This document shows, piece by piece, positions 25,058 through 34,304 of a stretch of DNA of 64,000 bases. Origin of the DNA: a virus; the IMG/VR virus record IMGVR_UViG_3300042566_000678, positions 1 to 64,000 of that record; one strand, written 5' to 3'. Each line of letters begins with the position of its first letter. Position 1 is the stretch's first letter. Under the pieces are notes generated by a model. That model was not told the origin of the DNA, made no database searches, and saw nothing but the letters and a program-made list of their open reading frames with translations. The position numbers and the translations under genes are program-made.

Positions 25058-25465
25058 TTACTCATTTATCCAAGAATCAGGAATAAGTTTATCGGCATAC
25101 TTAAAACCATTCTTAACACACCAATCGGCGTAAGTTGTTTTAGATGCTTTACTAATTTTGTTTTTGGATGATGTGAATACAAAACGAATATCCAAATTAG
25201 GATGTTGTTGTTTGATTAGTAAATGTTTCTTCCTATCGGACAATACAAATCTACCTTTGGTTTCAATTATAATACCATTGGGCAATTTAAAATCAGGAAG
25301 ATATTTGTGATTTGTAGCAGGAACTATATATGGAATTATATTATCCTTACTTTCGTATTGAGTAACTATTCCATTAGATGTGAGTTGGTTAGAAACAACT
25401 TCTTCCAACCCACTTCTAAATCCATTTTTTATTGCTGTACCTTTGTAACTTTTCTTTTTGGCCAA
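25058..25465 (-). CDS. Holliday-junction resolvase, T7 endonuclease I-like
   Basis: 135 residues (T7 gp3 is 149). The catalytic set matches in order and spacing: Glu21 in FRSGLEEVV, Asp58 in KYLPDF, and Glu68 with Lys70 in NGIIIETKGRF (T7: E20, D55, E65, K67). It should cut branched DNA before packaging, the task of gp49 in T4. The reading frame has no ATG near its beginning; I take the TTG at 25465, seven bases after the upstream stop, which gives MAKKKSYKG. It is transcribed toward the primase, whose promoter overlaps the gap after this gene. Confidence 0.85.
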   Translation of the reverse strand: MAKKKSYKGTAIKNGFRSGLEEVVSNQLTSNGIVTQYESKDNIIPYIVPATNHKYLPDFKLPNGIIIETKGRFVLSDRKKHLLIKQQHPNLDIRFVFTSSKNKISKASKTTYADWCVKNGFKYADKLIPDSWINE

Positions 25466-25472
25466 AACTTTA

Positions 25473-25760
25473 TTATTTATTTACTCCTTGGCTATATTTT
25501 TTACCAATAGGGTAGGTTGATTTTTCAGCTGAATGTGTTCTAACTGCAATTAATATATCATCATCTAGAACCATACCAGATTTATCTTTTGTCATATGTG
25601 GTATAAACCCATTTACTGCAATTTTTCCACCAACCATTGGTTTAATAAAATCAACTGCTTGCTTATCTGCGTCTTTTGCGCTTTCACCACTGCGTCCACC
25701 GAATGTTGTATTTTTTTCGTATGTATCTAAAATACTACCTTTCCAAGATACTGATGCCAT
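25473..25760 (-). CDS. Small protein of unknown function
   Basis: 95 residues, no recognised family. It has a Gly/Ser-rich N-terminal third and a compact second half (FIKPMVGGKIAVNGFIPHMT). It leads a unit with the resolvase gene. Its leader holds AAAGGAGAAC, with GGAG ten bases before the ATG. This is one of the few good Shine-Dalgarno sequences in the window and suggests strong or specially regulated translation. Confidence 0.55.
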   Translation of the reverse strand: MASVSWKGSILDTYEKNTTFGGRSGESAKDADKQAVDFIKPMVGGKIAVNGFIPHMTKDKSGMVLDDDILIAVRTHSAEKSTYPIGKKYSQGVNK

Positions 25761-25784
25761 AATTATTGTTCTCCTTTTATATAA

Positions 25785-25793
25785 TATAAATAT
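25785..25793 (-). promoter_or_regulatory. Proposed late promoter word ATATTTATA, followed by a GGAG ribosome site
   Basis: ATATTTATA on the minus strand 24 bases before the ATG at 25760. Between them lies AAAGGAG, ten bases from the ATG, a genuine Shine-Dalgarno-like sequence that most neighbours lack. Confidence 0.55.
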
Positions 25794-25806
25794 ATAGTAT
25801 TATTTT

Positions 25807-27051
25807 TTAAGTATCTATTCTAACAATAAAGTTTACCGGAAAATCTGGTAGTGATTTTATTGGTCTACCCAATTTAGCTACTGCAACCATTGTCATTGAG
25901 TCATCATATAAACCAATTGTTGTTATATATGGTGCAAGATATGAACCCGTTGGGTCTATTGATGATGAAACTTCGTAATCACCAAACCCACCTTTAACTG
26001 AACCACTGTACATGGATGTTATGTTGTAATCCAATTCAGTACCATCTGATAATGTACTTTTCTTTTTAATGTACTTTACACCATCTATATGATATTTGTA
26101 TGTATAGGTATTCTTATCATTTGATGTAGAACTAAAATCAAATATAGATGCTGATGCTATTGTTCCACCAATTTCTACTATCGCAGTTGGGTTTGTAGAT
26201 ACGTTAAATTCATCTTCACCAACTATAATATAATATTCGTTTTCATATATTGTGTTCGTACCTTTATATTCTAATTTAAAATTAGCCACTTCGGTTTCAA
26301 AATCTGTACTCTTTGTTAAAGTAATTATACCATGCTCATAACTAACATTACCAACAACATTCTTTGCATATTTAAATTGCGTAATGTTTGCTTCGGTTTC
26401 AACTTTTCCTATATCATAAAGTTCCGAGTCACTTCCATCGCCATCACCAGATGTTAATTTAAATACTATAAATCCACTATCACCAAAATCGGTTTGAACT
26501 ACTAAAATTTGAGTATCCGCATCAAATGAAACAATTGTTAAATCAATAATATTAGTACCATCGCTAATTTGAAATTGTGATGTTTGTAGGTTTAAAACCA
26601 ATACATCAAATATTTCTTTACTACTTAATAGATTACCATACCCATCATCAACTATTAATTTTGGAGATTCCGTTTCTAAACTATCAATATCGGTTAGTGT
26701 TATTGATTTTGGTTTTATTTCTTCACCATAGTGATTCTGTGGTAGTGTAAATACAACGCATTTAGCACCCAACACCCGTTTGCCATAGGTAGTGGTATCT
26801 ATTACATAATCTGGTATTTCTCTACTATATGTTCTTAATGGATTGTAAACTTGGTCATAATACATTCTATGTACTTGATGCCATAGTGAATGTAAAAACA
26901 ATTCGTTAGAAGTCAAAGTATGCTCCGGAGCATATTTATTTTCAGCCAAATATCTATTATAACCACTACCACTATCCGCATTAGTTGCGGTGTATGATTT
27001 ATAGACCTTAAATGGTCTTATACTAATATCACTTTTAGGTATTTTCTTCAT
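25807..27051 (-). CDS. Virion structural protein, baseplate-region paralogue
   Basis: 414 residues, mainly beta-rich. The C-terminal PYITTIGLYDDSMTMVAVAK followed by LGRPIKSLPDFPVNFIVRID corresponds to AYITSIGLYNDANELLAVAK...KPIEKSFSKELVLKVKLDF at the end of the next gene. The two therefore share a C-terminal domain that I also associate with structural proteins of T4-like marine phages. It is separated from that gene by a terminator and has its own proposed promoter four bases before the ATG, which would give a leaderless message. The exact place in the particle is unknown. Confidence 0.65.
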   Translation of the reverse strand: MKKIPKSDISIRPFKVYKSYTATNADSGSGYNRYLAENKYAPEHTLTSNELFLHSLWHQVHRMYYDQVYNPLRTYSREIPDYVIDTTTYGKRVLGAKCVVFTLPQNHYGEEIKPKSITLTDIDSLETESPKLIVDDGYGNLLSSKEIFDVLVLNLQTSQFQISDGTNIIDLTIVSFDADTQILVVQTDFGDSGFIVFKLTSGDGDGSDSELYDIGKVETEANITQFKYAKNVVGNVSYEHGIITLTKSTDFETEVANFKLEYKGTNTIYENEYYIIVGEDEFNVSTNPTAIVEIGGTIASASIFDFSSTSNDKNTYTYKYHIDGVKYIKKKSTLSDGTELDYNITSMYSGSVKGGFGDYEVSSSIDPTGSYLAPYITTIGLYDDSMTMVAVAKLGRPIKSLPDFPVNFIVRIDT

Positions 27052-27056
27052 CTATA

Positions 27057-27064
27057 ATAAATAT
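27057..27064 (-). promoter_or_regulatory. Proposed late promoter word ATATTTAT(T)
   Basis: The minus strand reads ATATTTATT and ends four bases before the ATG at 27051. It lies directly between the terminator at 27066-27099 and the gene, as at three other loci. A leaderless message is implied if it is a -10 element. Confidence 0.5.
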
Positions 27065-27065
27065 A

Positions 27066-27099
27066 ATAAAAAGAAAAACCCATCTTTTTGGGATGGGTT
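27066..27099 (-). terminator. Rho-independent terminator
   Basis: On the minus strand AACCCATC, a seven-base loop, GATGGGTT, then TTTCTTTTT. The 8-bp stem with a U-rich tract lies just after the stop of the structural gene at 27122 and isolates it from the next gene. Confidence 0.85.
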
Positions 27100-27121
27100 C
27101 AACTCTTATAGTTTGTTTAGA

Positions 27122-28348
27122 TTAGAAATCTAATTTAACTTTTAATACTAATTCTTTTGAAAATGATTTTTCGATTGGTTTAGAAGTTTTTGCTACTGCT
27201 AATAATTCGTTTGCATCATTGTAAAGACCGATTGATGTAATATACGCCTTTGGGTCTGTTTTGAAAGTATCTTGTGAGAAAGAACCTTGTGAACCACTTG
27301 TGTAAGTTGGGTTGTTTGAGTAGTTAAACTCTCTGTTAAACACTCTTACAAAGTAGTGTGATGTAGAAACGTTTTCTGTTCTTCTAGCTTCGAAATCTGC
27401 ACCACCTTTAATTGCGTTGAACAATCTTCTATGGTTAAATTCATAAGAAATATAAGAACCAGATGGTGTTAATTCAGAACCAACTGCTGCTGTTAATGCT
27501 CTAGGGTTTAATAAGATAATACCTTGCTCTGGATAGAACTTACCAAATCCAGCTAAATTAGAAGCAGTTACGCTTGTAATAGTTGCTGGGCTATTAGTTC
27601 CTAAATTTAATGAACCAGAAACCATATTAAATTCTCTTACACCATAGTTGGTTTGGAAATCGAATTTTTGTCCACTATCATCAATTAAAGTAATTGTACC
27701 AGCTGAACCAGATAATGTCAATGAGATATTACCCGCGTCCATTCTTTCTCTGTATCTTGCACGAGAAACGTTAATGATATAAACATCATCACTTTCCAAT
27801 CCATCAGCTACACTTCCACTATAAAACTTAAATTTAGGTGCAAGTCCATCTAATAAAAGAGAACGATATTGTACATACGTTGCTTTTGTTGGTAAAGTTG
27901 AAATATCATTTGCTGCCAAATTAGGAGCTCCAGCACCACTAATGTGTCCGTATGCTACTGCGAACTCAACTTCTGCACTTGCAGTTGTTGCGCTTCCGTA
28001 AATATTATAGTAATACTCATCCGTAGCTGAACCACTTTGCCCTGCTACTGCCGGTGTTGAACCAGTAAAGAATGTAGTTAAACTACCATCTCCACTACTC
28101 CATAATCCAGTTGTTACTATTTCATTCTGTGCAGTTACAATATCAGTTGTATTAAATTGCTTGTAGATTGAGTTTGTAACAACACCAGTTTCAGTTACTA
28201 ATTGTTCACCTGTTGTTAAATATCTGTTAATGATACCAGCCAATTGAGTTGTATCTAATGAACCGTTAGCTGTTTGCCTTTGTGCATTTAGATACTGTGC
28301 TAAATCGTTGATAAGTTGGGTACCTGTATTTTGTCCTAAAGTTGCCAT
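27122..28348 (-). CDS. Virion structural protein, baseplate region
   Basis: 408 residues. A helical N-terminus (NTGTQLINDLAQYLNAQRQ) is followed by a beta-rich body containing VRVFNREFNYSNNPTY and the C-terminal module AYITSIGLYNDANELLAVAK. That set recurs in structural proteins of T4-like marine myoviruses. The C-terminus is shared with the neighbouring 414-residue protein. A terminator follows directly. Likely a component of the baseplate or tail periphery; the exact T4 counterpart is not identifiable by eye. Confidence 0.7.
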   Translation of the reverse strand: MATLGQNTGTQLINDLAQYLNAQRQTANGSLDTTQLAGIINRYLTTGEQLVTETGVVTNSIYKQFNTTDIVTAQNEIVTTGLWSSGDGSLTTFFTGSTPAVAGQSGSATDEYYYNIYGSATTASAEVEFAVAYGHISGAGAPNLAANDISTLPTKATYVQYRSLLLDGLAPKFKFYSGSVADGLESDDVYIINVSRARYRERMDAGNISLTLSGSAGTITLIDDSGQKFDFQTNYGVREFNMVSGSLNLGTNSPATITSVTASNLAGFGKFYPEQGIILLNPRALTAAVGSELTPSGSYISYEFNHRRLFNAIKGGADFEARRTENVSTSHYFVRVFNREFNYSNNPTYTSGSQGSFSQDTFKTDPKAYITSIGLYNDANELLAVAKTSKPIEKSFSKELVLKVKLDF

Positions 28349-28370
28349 ATTTTTTTATTATCCAATTTTA

Positions 28371-29000
28371 TTATTCAGGTGTTACATAGGTTACTGTAAC
28401 TGGAATTGTTACCGAACCACCTGTCTCATTTCCAAATATCGTAATAGTAGTAGAAATTGTAGAAGTTAATGAACTATTAGGTATGAAAGAGAAAGTTAAA
28501 CCTTTAGCAACTTCTGCGGTTGTTGTAATATTAGAACCCAAGAAAGTTGTTGTAGTTGTGTTTGCACTTGTCAAACCTTCACCAATAATAGAACCTGCGT
28601 TTTTGTTTGCTAAAATTGCCGTATAACCAGCGTTTTTATTACCGGCAGGAGATGTAGTTGGTGTGATTGGGAATTGACCCGATGTTGTTCTAGCTGCTAC
28701 CGTTGTAACGTTCAATGAAACTTGTGGGATTTTTGTAGTATTCTTTGGTAATGTAACCAATTTATACTTCAATACTTGAGTTTCATCTGGCGATGCTTCT
28801 AAAATAGGAGTAGCTTTGATTGATGCATCGTAGTAAGCAGAACCCTTTGGGTGAGCTGCATCATATAATGCGTAATCAATTTCATCATCACCCAAAGCAA
28901 ATTGAGTAATGTTTAATGATTGTCCTGATGCTAATTTCTCTCTTCCTTTTTTTGTAAGAATAGCATCAACAGTAATTGTAGTATTATCTAAATATCCCAT
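28371..29000 (-). CDS. Virion structural protein with conserved N-terminal module
   Basis: 209 residues. The opening MGYLDNTTITVDAILTKKGR, then EKLA and ITQFALGDDEIDYALYD, is a widespread phage structural motif (VDAxLTKKGRexLA...FALGDDEIDY). The C-terminal half is a beta-sandwich-like Thr-rich domain. It sits at the head of the 28-29 kb unit with a proposed late promoter 19 bases upstream. Probably baseplate or tail-associated (inference from neighbours and the motif). Confidence 0.7.
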   Translation of the reverse strand: MGYLDNTTITVDAILTKKGREKLASGQSLNITQFALGDDEIDYALYDAAHPKGSAYYDASIKATPILEASPDETQVLKYKLVTLPKNTTKIPQVSLNVTTVAARTTSGQFPITPTTSPAGNKNAGYTAILANKNAGSIIGEGLTSANTTTTTFLGSNITTTAEVAKGLTFSFIPNSSLTSTISTTITIFGNETGGSVTIPVTVTYVTPE

Positions 29001-29019
29001 ATTTGTATTTTATATCATT

Positions 29020-29028
29020 AATAAATAT
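29020..29028 (-). promoter_or_regulatory. Proposed late promoter word ATATTTATT
   Basis: ATATTTATT on the minus strand, 19 bases before the ATG at 29000, in the gap after the 1725-residue gene. Confidence 0.5.
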
Positions 29029-29063
29029 ATAATATATAATTTTTTACTTTTTTTTTAAGTTTA

Positions 29064-32000
29064 TTAGTCAACAACCAATATTGGTTCGTTATTAGGTCTT
29101 CCATTCTCATTAACACGTAGGATAGTAGGGTTAGAAATAAATTCTTCGATTGCCGCTCTACCATCAATAGTAGTTGCTATTGTTTGTTTAGAACCTTTGA
29201 AGAATGTGTTTTCCAAACCTACACTTCTATCTTTAGTATATATATAGTGAGATTTTAAATATCCACTCGCAGTTGTGATTGAAACTATATTTAAATCATT
29301 TGCCAACGATGCAGTTTGTGAACCTTCTTGTAATACCAACTCTTGCTTATATACATCTGTTAAAATATCTTCATAAATTGAACCGGATATTCCACCAACA
29401 TTCATAGGTACGATTAAATCACTTCTACGAGTAACTACAAATCCCCTTACTTGTCTGGACTTGTATGTACCATCATAATCTTGGTAGTTCAATCTAGTAT
29501 AACCATTATCAAAATAAGAATTGTAACCAATATCGTTATATAATTCACCAACATTTACAACAGTACTACCAAATAATTCAAATTCAGCAGTTATACTTGC
29601 AGATAAAATACGAGTATCAATTGATGCCGTTTGGTTCGTTTCGAAATAATTATCAGTAAAAATTAAATTATTTACATCAAAGTTATTTATATCTGCCTCA
29701 TAAGTATTGTTTTCTACATCTAATACATTTGGAGTTTCTAAACTGATTGATGTTGTATAGCTATTAAACTCACCAACCAATGTAGTAGATGCCGTTAAAG
29801 TTAATTGTGTATCATATATATTTACATCTCCACTAATTAAAGTAGTTTCGGTAGTATCAATAAATGTATCACCCAAAGTAACATCTTCCGCTATTGGTTT
29901 GTGAACTTTGTGCTTACTTCTCTCTAATAGGTGAGGAGCAATAAGTAAACCAGTTGTTGCCTTTACTCTTGCCGGCAACATTTGTTTTAAATTTTCAAAT
30001 AAAGATTTATCATACAAACGAATTAAATTGATAAACTGATAAATATCTCTTTCACCTACTCTTTCAAAATAGTAGTTTCTTAAATCAGTTAAATCTTTGT
30101 AAGTATCTTGGTATTGGTCATCGTATGCTCCAATATAATCATCTATACTTACACCACCAAATGATTTAGCAATATCCAAATCCAAATCTTTATTTGGAGA
30201 GAAAAATATACCCAATCGGTTACTATCTTTTTTAGATGTTTCGTATGCTTTTCTAGTTGAACGAGATTTATATGATAAATCACTCACCAACGTTTGGTCT
30301 TCAAATCTAACTTTGTTAGAACTATATCTAGATGCACCTGAATTTGGTATTTCTAAACTAACAGTTCTATCTATAATTTCATATTGATTTGGATATGTGG
30401 TTATATTACTAAATCCACTTGCACTTACATATGTTTGATATGTATTATTTGGTGCTACGTTTTTAACAGAAGCAGTTAATGCTAAATTCTTTGGCCACTC
30501 AAAATCTAAACGAACTTGTAAATCGGTTGTAGATGAAGATATATGATTACCATTTATTGCTTCAGGATGTAAAACGTGTAGGTTAAATGAGCTTTCACTT
30601 AATGCATTGTTCCACATACGAAACTCATCCATTTCACCAACATAAGTTCCCCCTATTTGAACAGTTGAACCAGTATTCCATATAGCGTTATCTACGATAT
30701 AATCAAATGTACCTTCTTTTACAATTCTGTCCTTTTCACCATTCTTATAATAAAATGTGAATGTAGAAGATGTACCAAACGTTTCTTTGTTTAATAAAAT
30801 ACTATGGTAGTTCCCATCATAAAATTGATACTGATTTGTTACAATAGTTTCCAAAGAACCAGTACCAGTAGATGATGAAATTGCTAATTCCAAACTACCA
30901 GATGTTTGTGCAGCATGATTACCGGGTACTAATGATAATGTGAATGAATTACCTTTTACCAAAGTCATACCACTACCAGAGTATGCTGGCTTAATTCTTA
31001 ACTCAATTGCGTTAGAACCACTCCATCTCGTAGTTAAATACGAACCAGATGTAAAATTTAAGTTAGCCGTTTGGGTATCATAGATATATTTGGTAGATTC
31101 CAATGCATCATCCGTATCAGGTCCACCAAACTCAACAATTGAAAGGTTTGAGTTTGCAATACCATAGCAATTTAATAATGCACGAATACCTCTATTAGTA
31201 CCTTTATGTTTTAATAAATAAGGTAAGTTATTTGCAATTCTTCTCCAAACAATTTTAGTACGTTTTTCGGATGTAATTTCTTCAACTGTGTTACCATCCA
31301 CATCTTGTCCAAATAAGTAACTCCACAATTGTTTATTTGAATTTAAATTTCTAGCATCCCATCCAAAAGATTTTAGGTAATTATATAACATATCGTCGTG
31401 GATACCAGTCGTATCATTTTCCGTTATGTTATTTACATCACCCATACCTTTAATATAAGACCAGATAACATCGAAATGATGCCCAATCATATCCAAAAAT
31501 AAAGGATATTCGGTGGTTTCGCATCCATTATCATCTAATATATAAAGTGGTATATTATTTTTTAATGAGTTCCGATTATTAGTATCAAAGTTATTTGCAA
31601 TTGTTAATGTAGTATTAAACCAAGCCGAAGCAGATGTTAAATAAACTACATTGTAATTACCATTAGAGTCAAATGAACCAGATGTAAATCTTTGTGCAAA
31701 TTCATTTTCAAGTTTTGGAAAATCTGAATTAGATGATGAAACTAAATAGTTTTCCCAACCATCAAATGCGTTTAATAAATTTATTTTTTTAGTTTCAAAA
31801 TTTGCAATCTCTGTTATAGTATTTACAGAACCAGTAAAATTTTGCAAATAGAACAATCTGTCATCGTAATATTCTATTAACTCTTTTTTATATTTAAAGT
31901 TTGCCAATCTTTCAACGGCTGCACTATACTTTACAAAATTAGAAAAACTACTATAATCTATGTTTACTTTATCTACATTAAATAAGTTATCGTATAGATA

Positions 32001-34241
32001 TTTATCTACTATTTGCTGTGATGAAACTGAACCAGAAAGTATAAGTTGGTCTAATGATTCAAATGAAGTGGATTGTTGCTTTATAAAATCAACTTCAATA
32101 TCAAAGTTTGGTCCTCTTAAAAATTTAGCATCTTGCTGACTTTCACCACCAACTGTAATTGTTCTTACAATTGGTAAAGACATGAGTCTACTAATCCAAA
32201 GAGTATCATTTTTATTTATACTAACTGGTAGCGGTTCGTATAACTTTAATACTATTGTTCTTGCTACATTTATCGGTATTTTATTACCTAGGTCATCAAA
32301 ACCATAATTTGTAAAAGTAGTTGGGTCGGTATCCCAATTTGAAATAACAATTTGCTTATCTTCTTTATCAAATTCAGCTAAATGATTTAAATACTTTGAA
32401 CTATCTTGTAAATTTAAATCAAAATTTCTTATTACCGCATCGAATAAATCTTGCTTTAATTTATCGGTTGAAATATAAAGAGCAGGTTCTGTTACTGATA
32501 TTGTAATTTTAGTTTCATCACCCCTAATAGCCTCCATTATGGATTGACCATTCACATTACTTTCATCGAATGGAACAAATATTAAATCTATATTTGATGA
32601 TGAATTTAAAGCACCTTTTCTTTTTAAATCATTAAAATTAAAGTTTAAAGTTTCTGCTTTATTATATTTACCCACTATGTTTCTATCATCTTCCGTTGTA
32701 TGATAAACAATCACATAATCCGCAGTGTCTGAACGATATGAAACACTAAACGGATAATCACCCAACGTATAGGTTGGAATTGTTATAGAATCAGGAAAAT
32801 CTATTTCATTTATTAGTGGTACATCATACCCCTCACTCAAATTTATAGTTGTATAACCTGGGTTTGGTGTGTCACCAAAAGCGCTATTTGTTGATATAAA
32901 TACAACTTTAAATGAACCAATATTATTTTTAAAATCGGTTTTTAAATCTAATGTTATTACTTTACTTTCATATGAACTACCAGCAGTTACACCAACAACT
33001 CTCTGTCCAAACGGAGTTTTAATAATAACACCCTCTGCGTTTCTTATTTCAATTGGAACTTGAATTTCCTTTGTTTTGAATTTTGAACGTAAAGTTGTAC
33101 CTGGAATGTTAAAGTTAGGTTGTACTGGTGCAACTTGTACACCTGCGATTTTATTTTGGCTAGGTTTTAAATCAACAAATACGTTTATATTACGAATCAG
33201 TTTATTAGCCGGTATTACTAATTTACCATCACGAAATCCTTCGTTTGTATAACTTCCATCGCCAGCGTATCCCCAAGCCAAATCTACCAAATCATAATTA
33301 CCAGTATTCGATACAGATATACTTACATCACGTATTTCTTTGTTACTAGCAGTAATGGTAGCAGTATCCGCTGGTTTTAGTACCAACGTTGATGGTAAAT
33401 CTGCACTTTCAACCCGTATGTTAAAGGGAGATTGTGAGTAGTTTGTTAAAAATCCAATTTGTTGGGTTATATCAAATCTAGATGTAGCAGTAGTTGTTTT
33501 GGGGGTTTGTTGGTTTACAACAATTGCCTGATATTTAAAATTTAATTCAAGTGTTGTAGGTATTTTATTAAAAAATTGTGTTTCCTTTGGAGTACTACCT
33601 TCGGTTTCGTTTAAAACTATACCATCACCATTTTTACCAATTATAAATCTGTTTAAGACAGTATATTTGTTTGTATCATAATTTGGAAAGATTATTGTAC
33701 TATCATTTAATTTATCTAAATCAAATTGAGTAGTACTACCCTCTTCTACTCGTTGACCATTTATAAGATAATGGGTAGTACCCTTTGATACCGAATTATT
33801 TACTACCTTTATGTTGATTGTTTTAACCGGTCGGGTGATTGGTACATCTACATTTTTACCAGTGTTGTTATCTAAATAATTTATATTAACAACATCTTTC
33901 ATTAAGTTATCAATCCTTGTTTGCGATGATAAATCTTGCGTAGGATTGGTTGTTGATATGACCTCTCTAGAACCATCATCTCTTGTTAAGGTAATACCAC
34001 TTTGTATTGGTCCAATAGTATCACTACCCAACATTGTGAGTGGATTTATATTACCGATATTATCGGCTATACCTGCTCTTAATGCGGCTTGTCCTTCGGC
34101 GGTGTTTATGCCACCAGGAGCATCAAATGACGCAATTGCTGCAGCCAAATCAGCAATCATTTGATTTATTGTGGCTTCGTATGTATCGTAGGGTATTCCT
34201 AATCTATCCGCTTCCGCCTGTTGCTCTGGTGTTAAAGCCAT
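29064..34241 (-). CDS. Very large baseplate/tail structural protein with LamG-like domain
   Basis: 1725 residues, the largest protein in the window. The N-terminal 500 residues are beta-rich with repeated Ig-like segments. A central conserved block near residues 945-1050 contains HDDMLYNYLKSFGWDARNLN and LKHKGTNRGIRALLNCYGI. A concanavalin/LamG-like domain follows at about 1055-1230 (GEMDEFRMWNNALSESSFN is its typical end). Its position after gp25, gp6 and associated genes corresponds to the T4 gp7-gp10 wedge region. It could combine wedge and fibre-attachment functions, but no direct T4 homology is visible. No ATATTTATA word precedes it, so it is probably transcribed with the genes to its right. 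Confidence 0.72.
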   Translation of the reverse strand: MALTPEQQAEADRLGIPYDTYEATINQMIADLAAAIASFDAPGGINTAEGQAALRAGIADNIGNINPLTMLGSDTIGPIQSGITLTRDDGSREVISTTNPTQDLSSQTRIDNLMKDVVNINYLDNNTGKNVDVPITRPVKTINIKVVNNSVSKGTTHYLINGQRVEEGSTTQFDLDKLNDSTIIFPNYDTNKYTVLNRFIIGKNGDGIVLNETEGSTPKETQFFNKIPTTLELNFKYQAIVVNQQTPKTTTATSRFDITQQIGFLTNYSQSPFNIRVESADLPSTLVLKPADTATITASNKEIRDVSISVSNTGNYDLVDLAWGYAGDGSYTNEGFRDGKLVIPANKLIRNINVFVDLKPSQNKIAGVQVAPVQPNFNIPGTTLRSKFKTKEIQVPIEIRNAEGVIIKTPFGQRVVGVTAGSSYESKVITLDLKTDFKNNIGSFKVVFISTNSAFGDTPNPGYTTINLSEGYDVPLINEIDFPDSITIPTYTLGDYPFSVSYRSDTADYVIVYHTTEDDRNIVGKYNKAETLNFNFNDLKRKGALNSSSNIDLIFVPFDESNVNGQSIMEAIRGDETKITISVTEPALYISTDKLKQDLFDAVIRNFDLNLQDSSKYLNHLAEFDKEDKQIVISNWDTDPTTFTNYGFDDLGNKIPINVARTIVLKLYEPLPVSINKNDTLWISRLMSLPIVRTITVGGESQQDAKFLRGPNFDIEVDFIKQQSTSFESLDQLILSGSVSSQQIVDKYLYDNLFNVDKVNIDYSSFSNFVKYSAAVERLANFKYKKELIEYYDDRLFYLQNFTGSVNTITEIANFETKKINLLNAFDGWENYLVSSSNSDFPKLENEFAQRFTSGSFDSNGNYNVVYLTSASAWFNTTLTIANNFDTNNRNSLKNNIPLYILDDNGCETTEYPLFLDMIGHHFDVIWSYIKGMGDVNNITENDTTGIHDDMLYNYLKSFGWDARNLNSNKQLWSYLFGQDVDGNTVEEITSEKRTKIVWRRIANNLPYLLKHKGTNRGIRALLNCYGIANSNLSIVEFGGPDTDDALESTKYIYDTQTANLNFTSGSYLTTRWSGSNAIELRIKPAYSGSGMTLVKGNSFTLSLVPGNHAAQTSGSLELAISSSTGTGSLETIVTNQYQFYDGNYHSILLNKETFGTSSTFTFYYKNGEKDRIVKEGTFDYIVDNAIWNTGSTVQIGGTYVGEMDEFRMWNNALSESSFNLHVLHPEAINGNHISSSTTDLQVRLDFEWPKNLALTASVKNVAPNNTYQTYVSASGFSNITTYPNQYEIIDRTVSLEIPNSGASRYSSNKVRFEDQTLVSDLSYKSRSTRKAYETSKKDSNRLGIFFSPNKDLDLDIAKSFGGVSIDDYIGAYDDQYQDTYKDLTDLRNYYFERVGERDIYQFINLIRLYDKSLFENLKQMLPARVKATTGLLIAPHLLERSKHKVHKPIAEDVTLGDTFIDTTETTLISGDVNIYDTQLTLTASTTLVGEFNSYTTSISLETPNVLDVENNTYEADINNFDVNNLIFTDNYFETNQTASIDTRILSASITAEFELFGSTVVNVGELYNDIGYNSYFDNGYTRLNYQDYDGTYKSRQVRGFVVTRRSDLIVPMNVGGISGSIYEDILTDVYKQELVLQEGSQTASLANDLNIVSITTASGYLKSHYIYTKDRSVGLENTFFKGSKQTIATTIDGRAAIEEFISNPTILRVNENGRPNNEPILVVD

Positions 34242-34304
34242 TTTTGTATTATTTCTTTACTATAATTATTACTTTTTAGGATTTTGGGTTGTTGTTTTAT
34301 ATTG

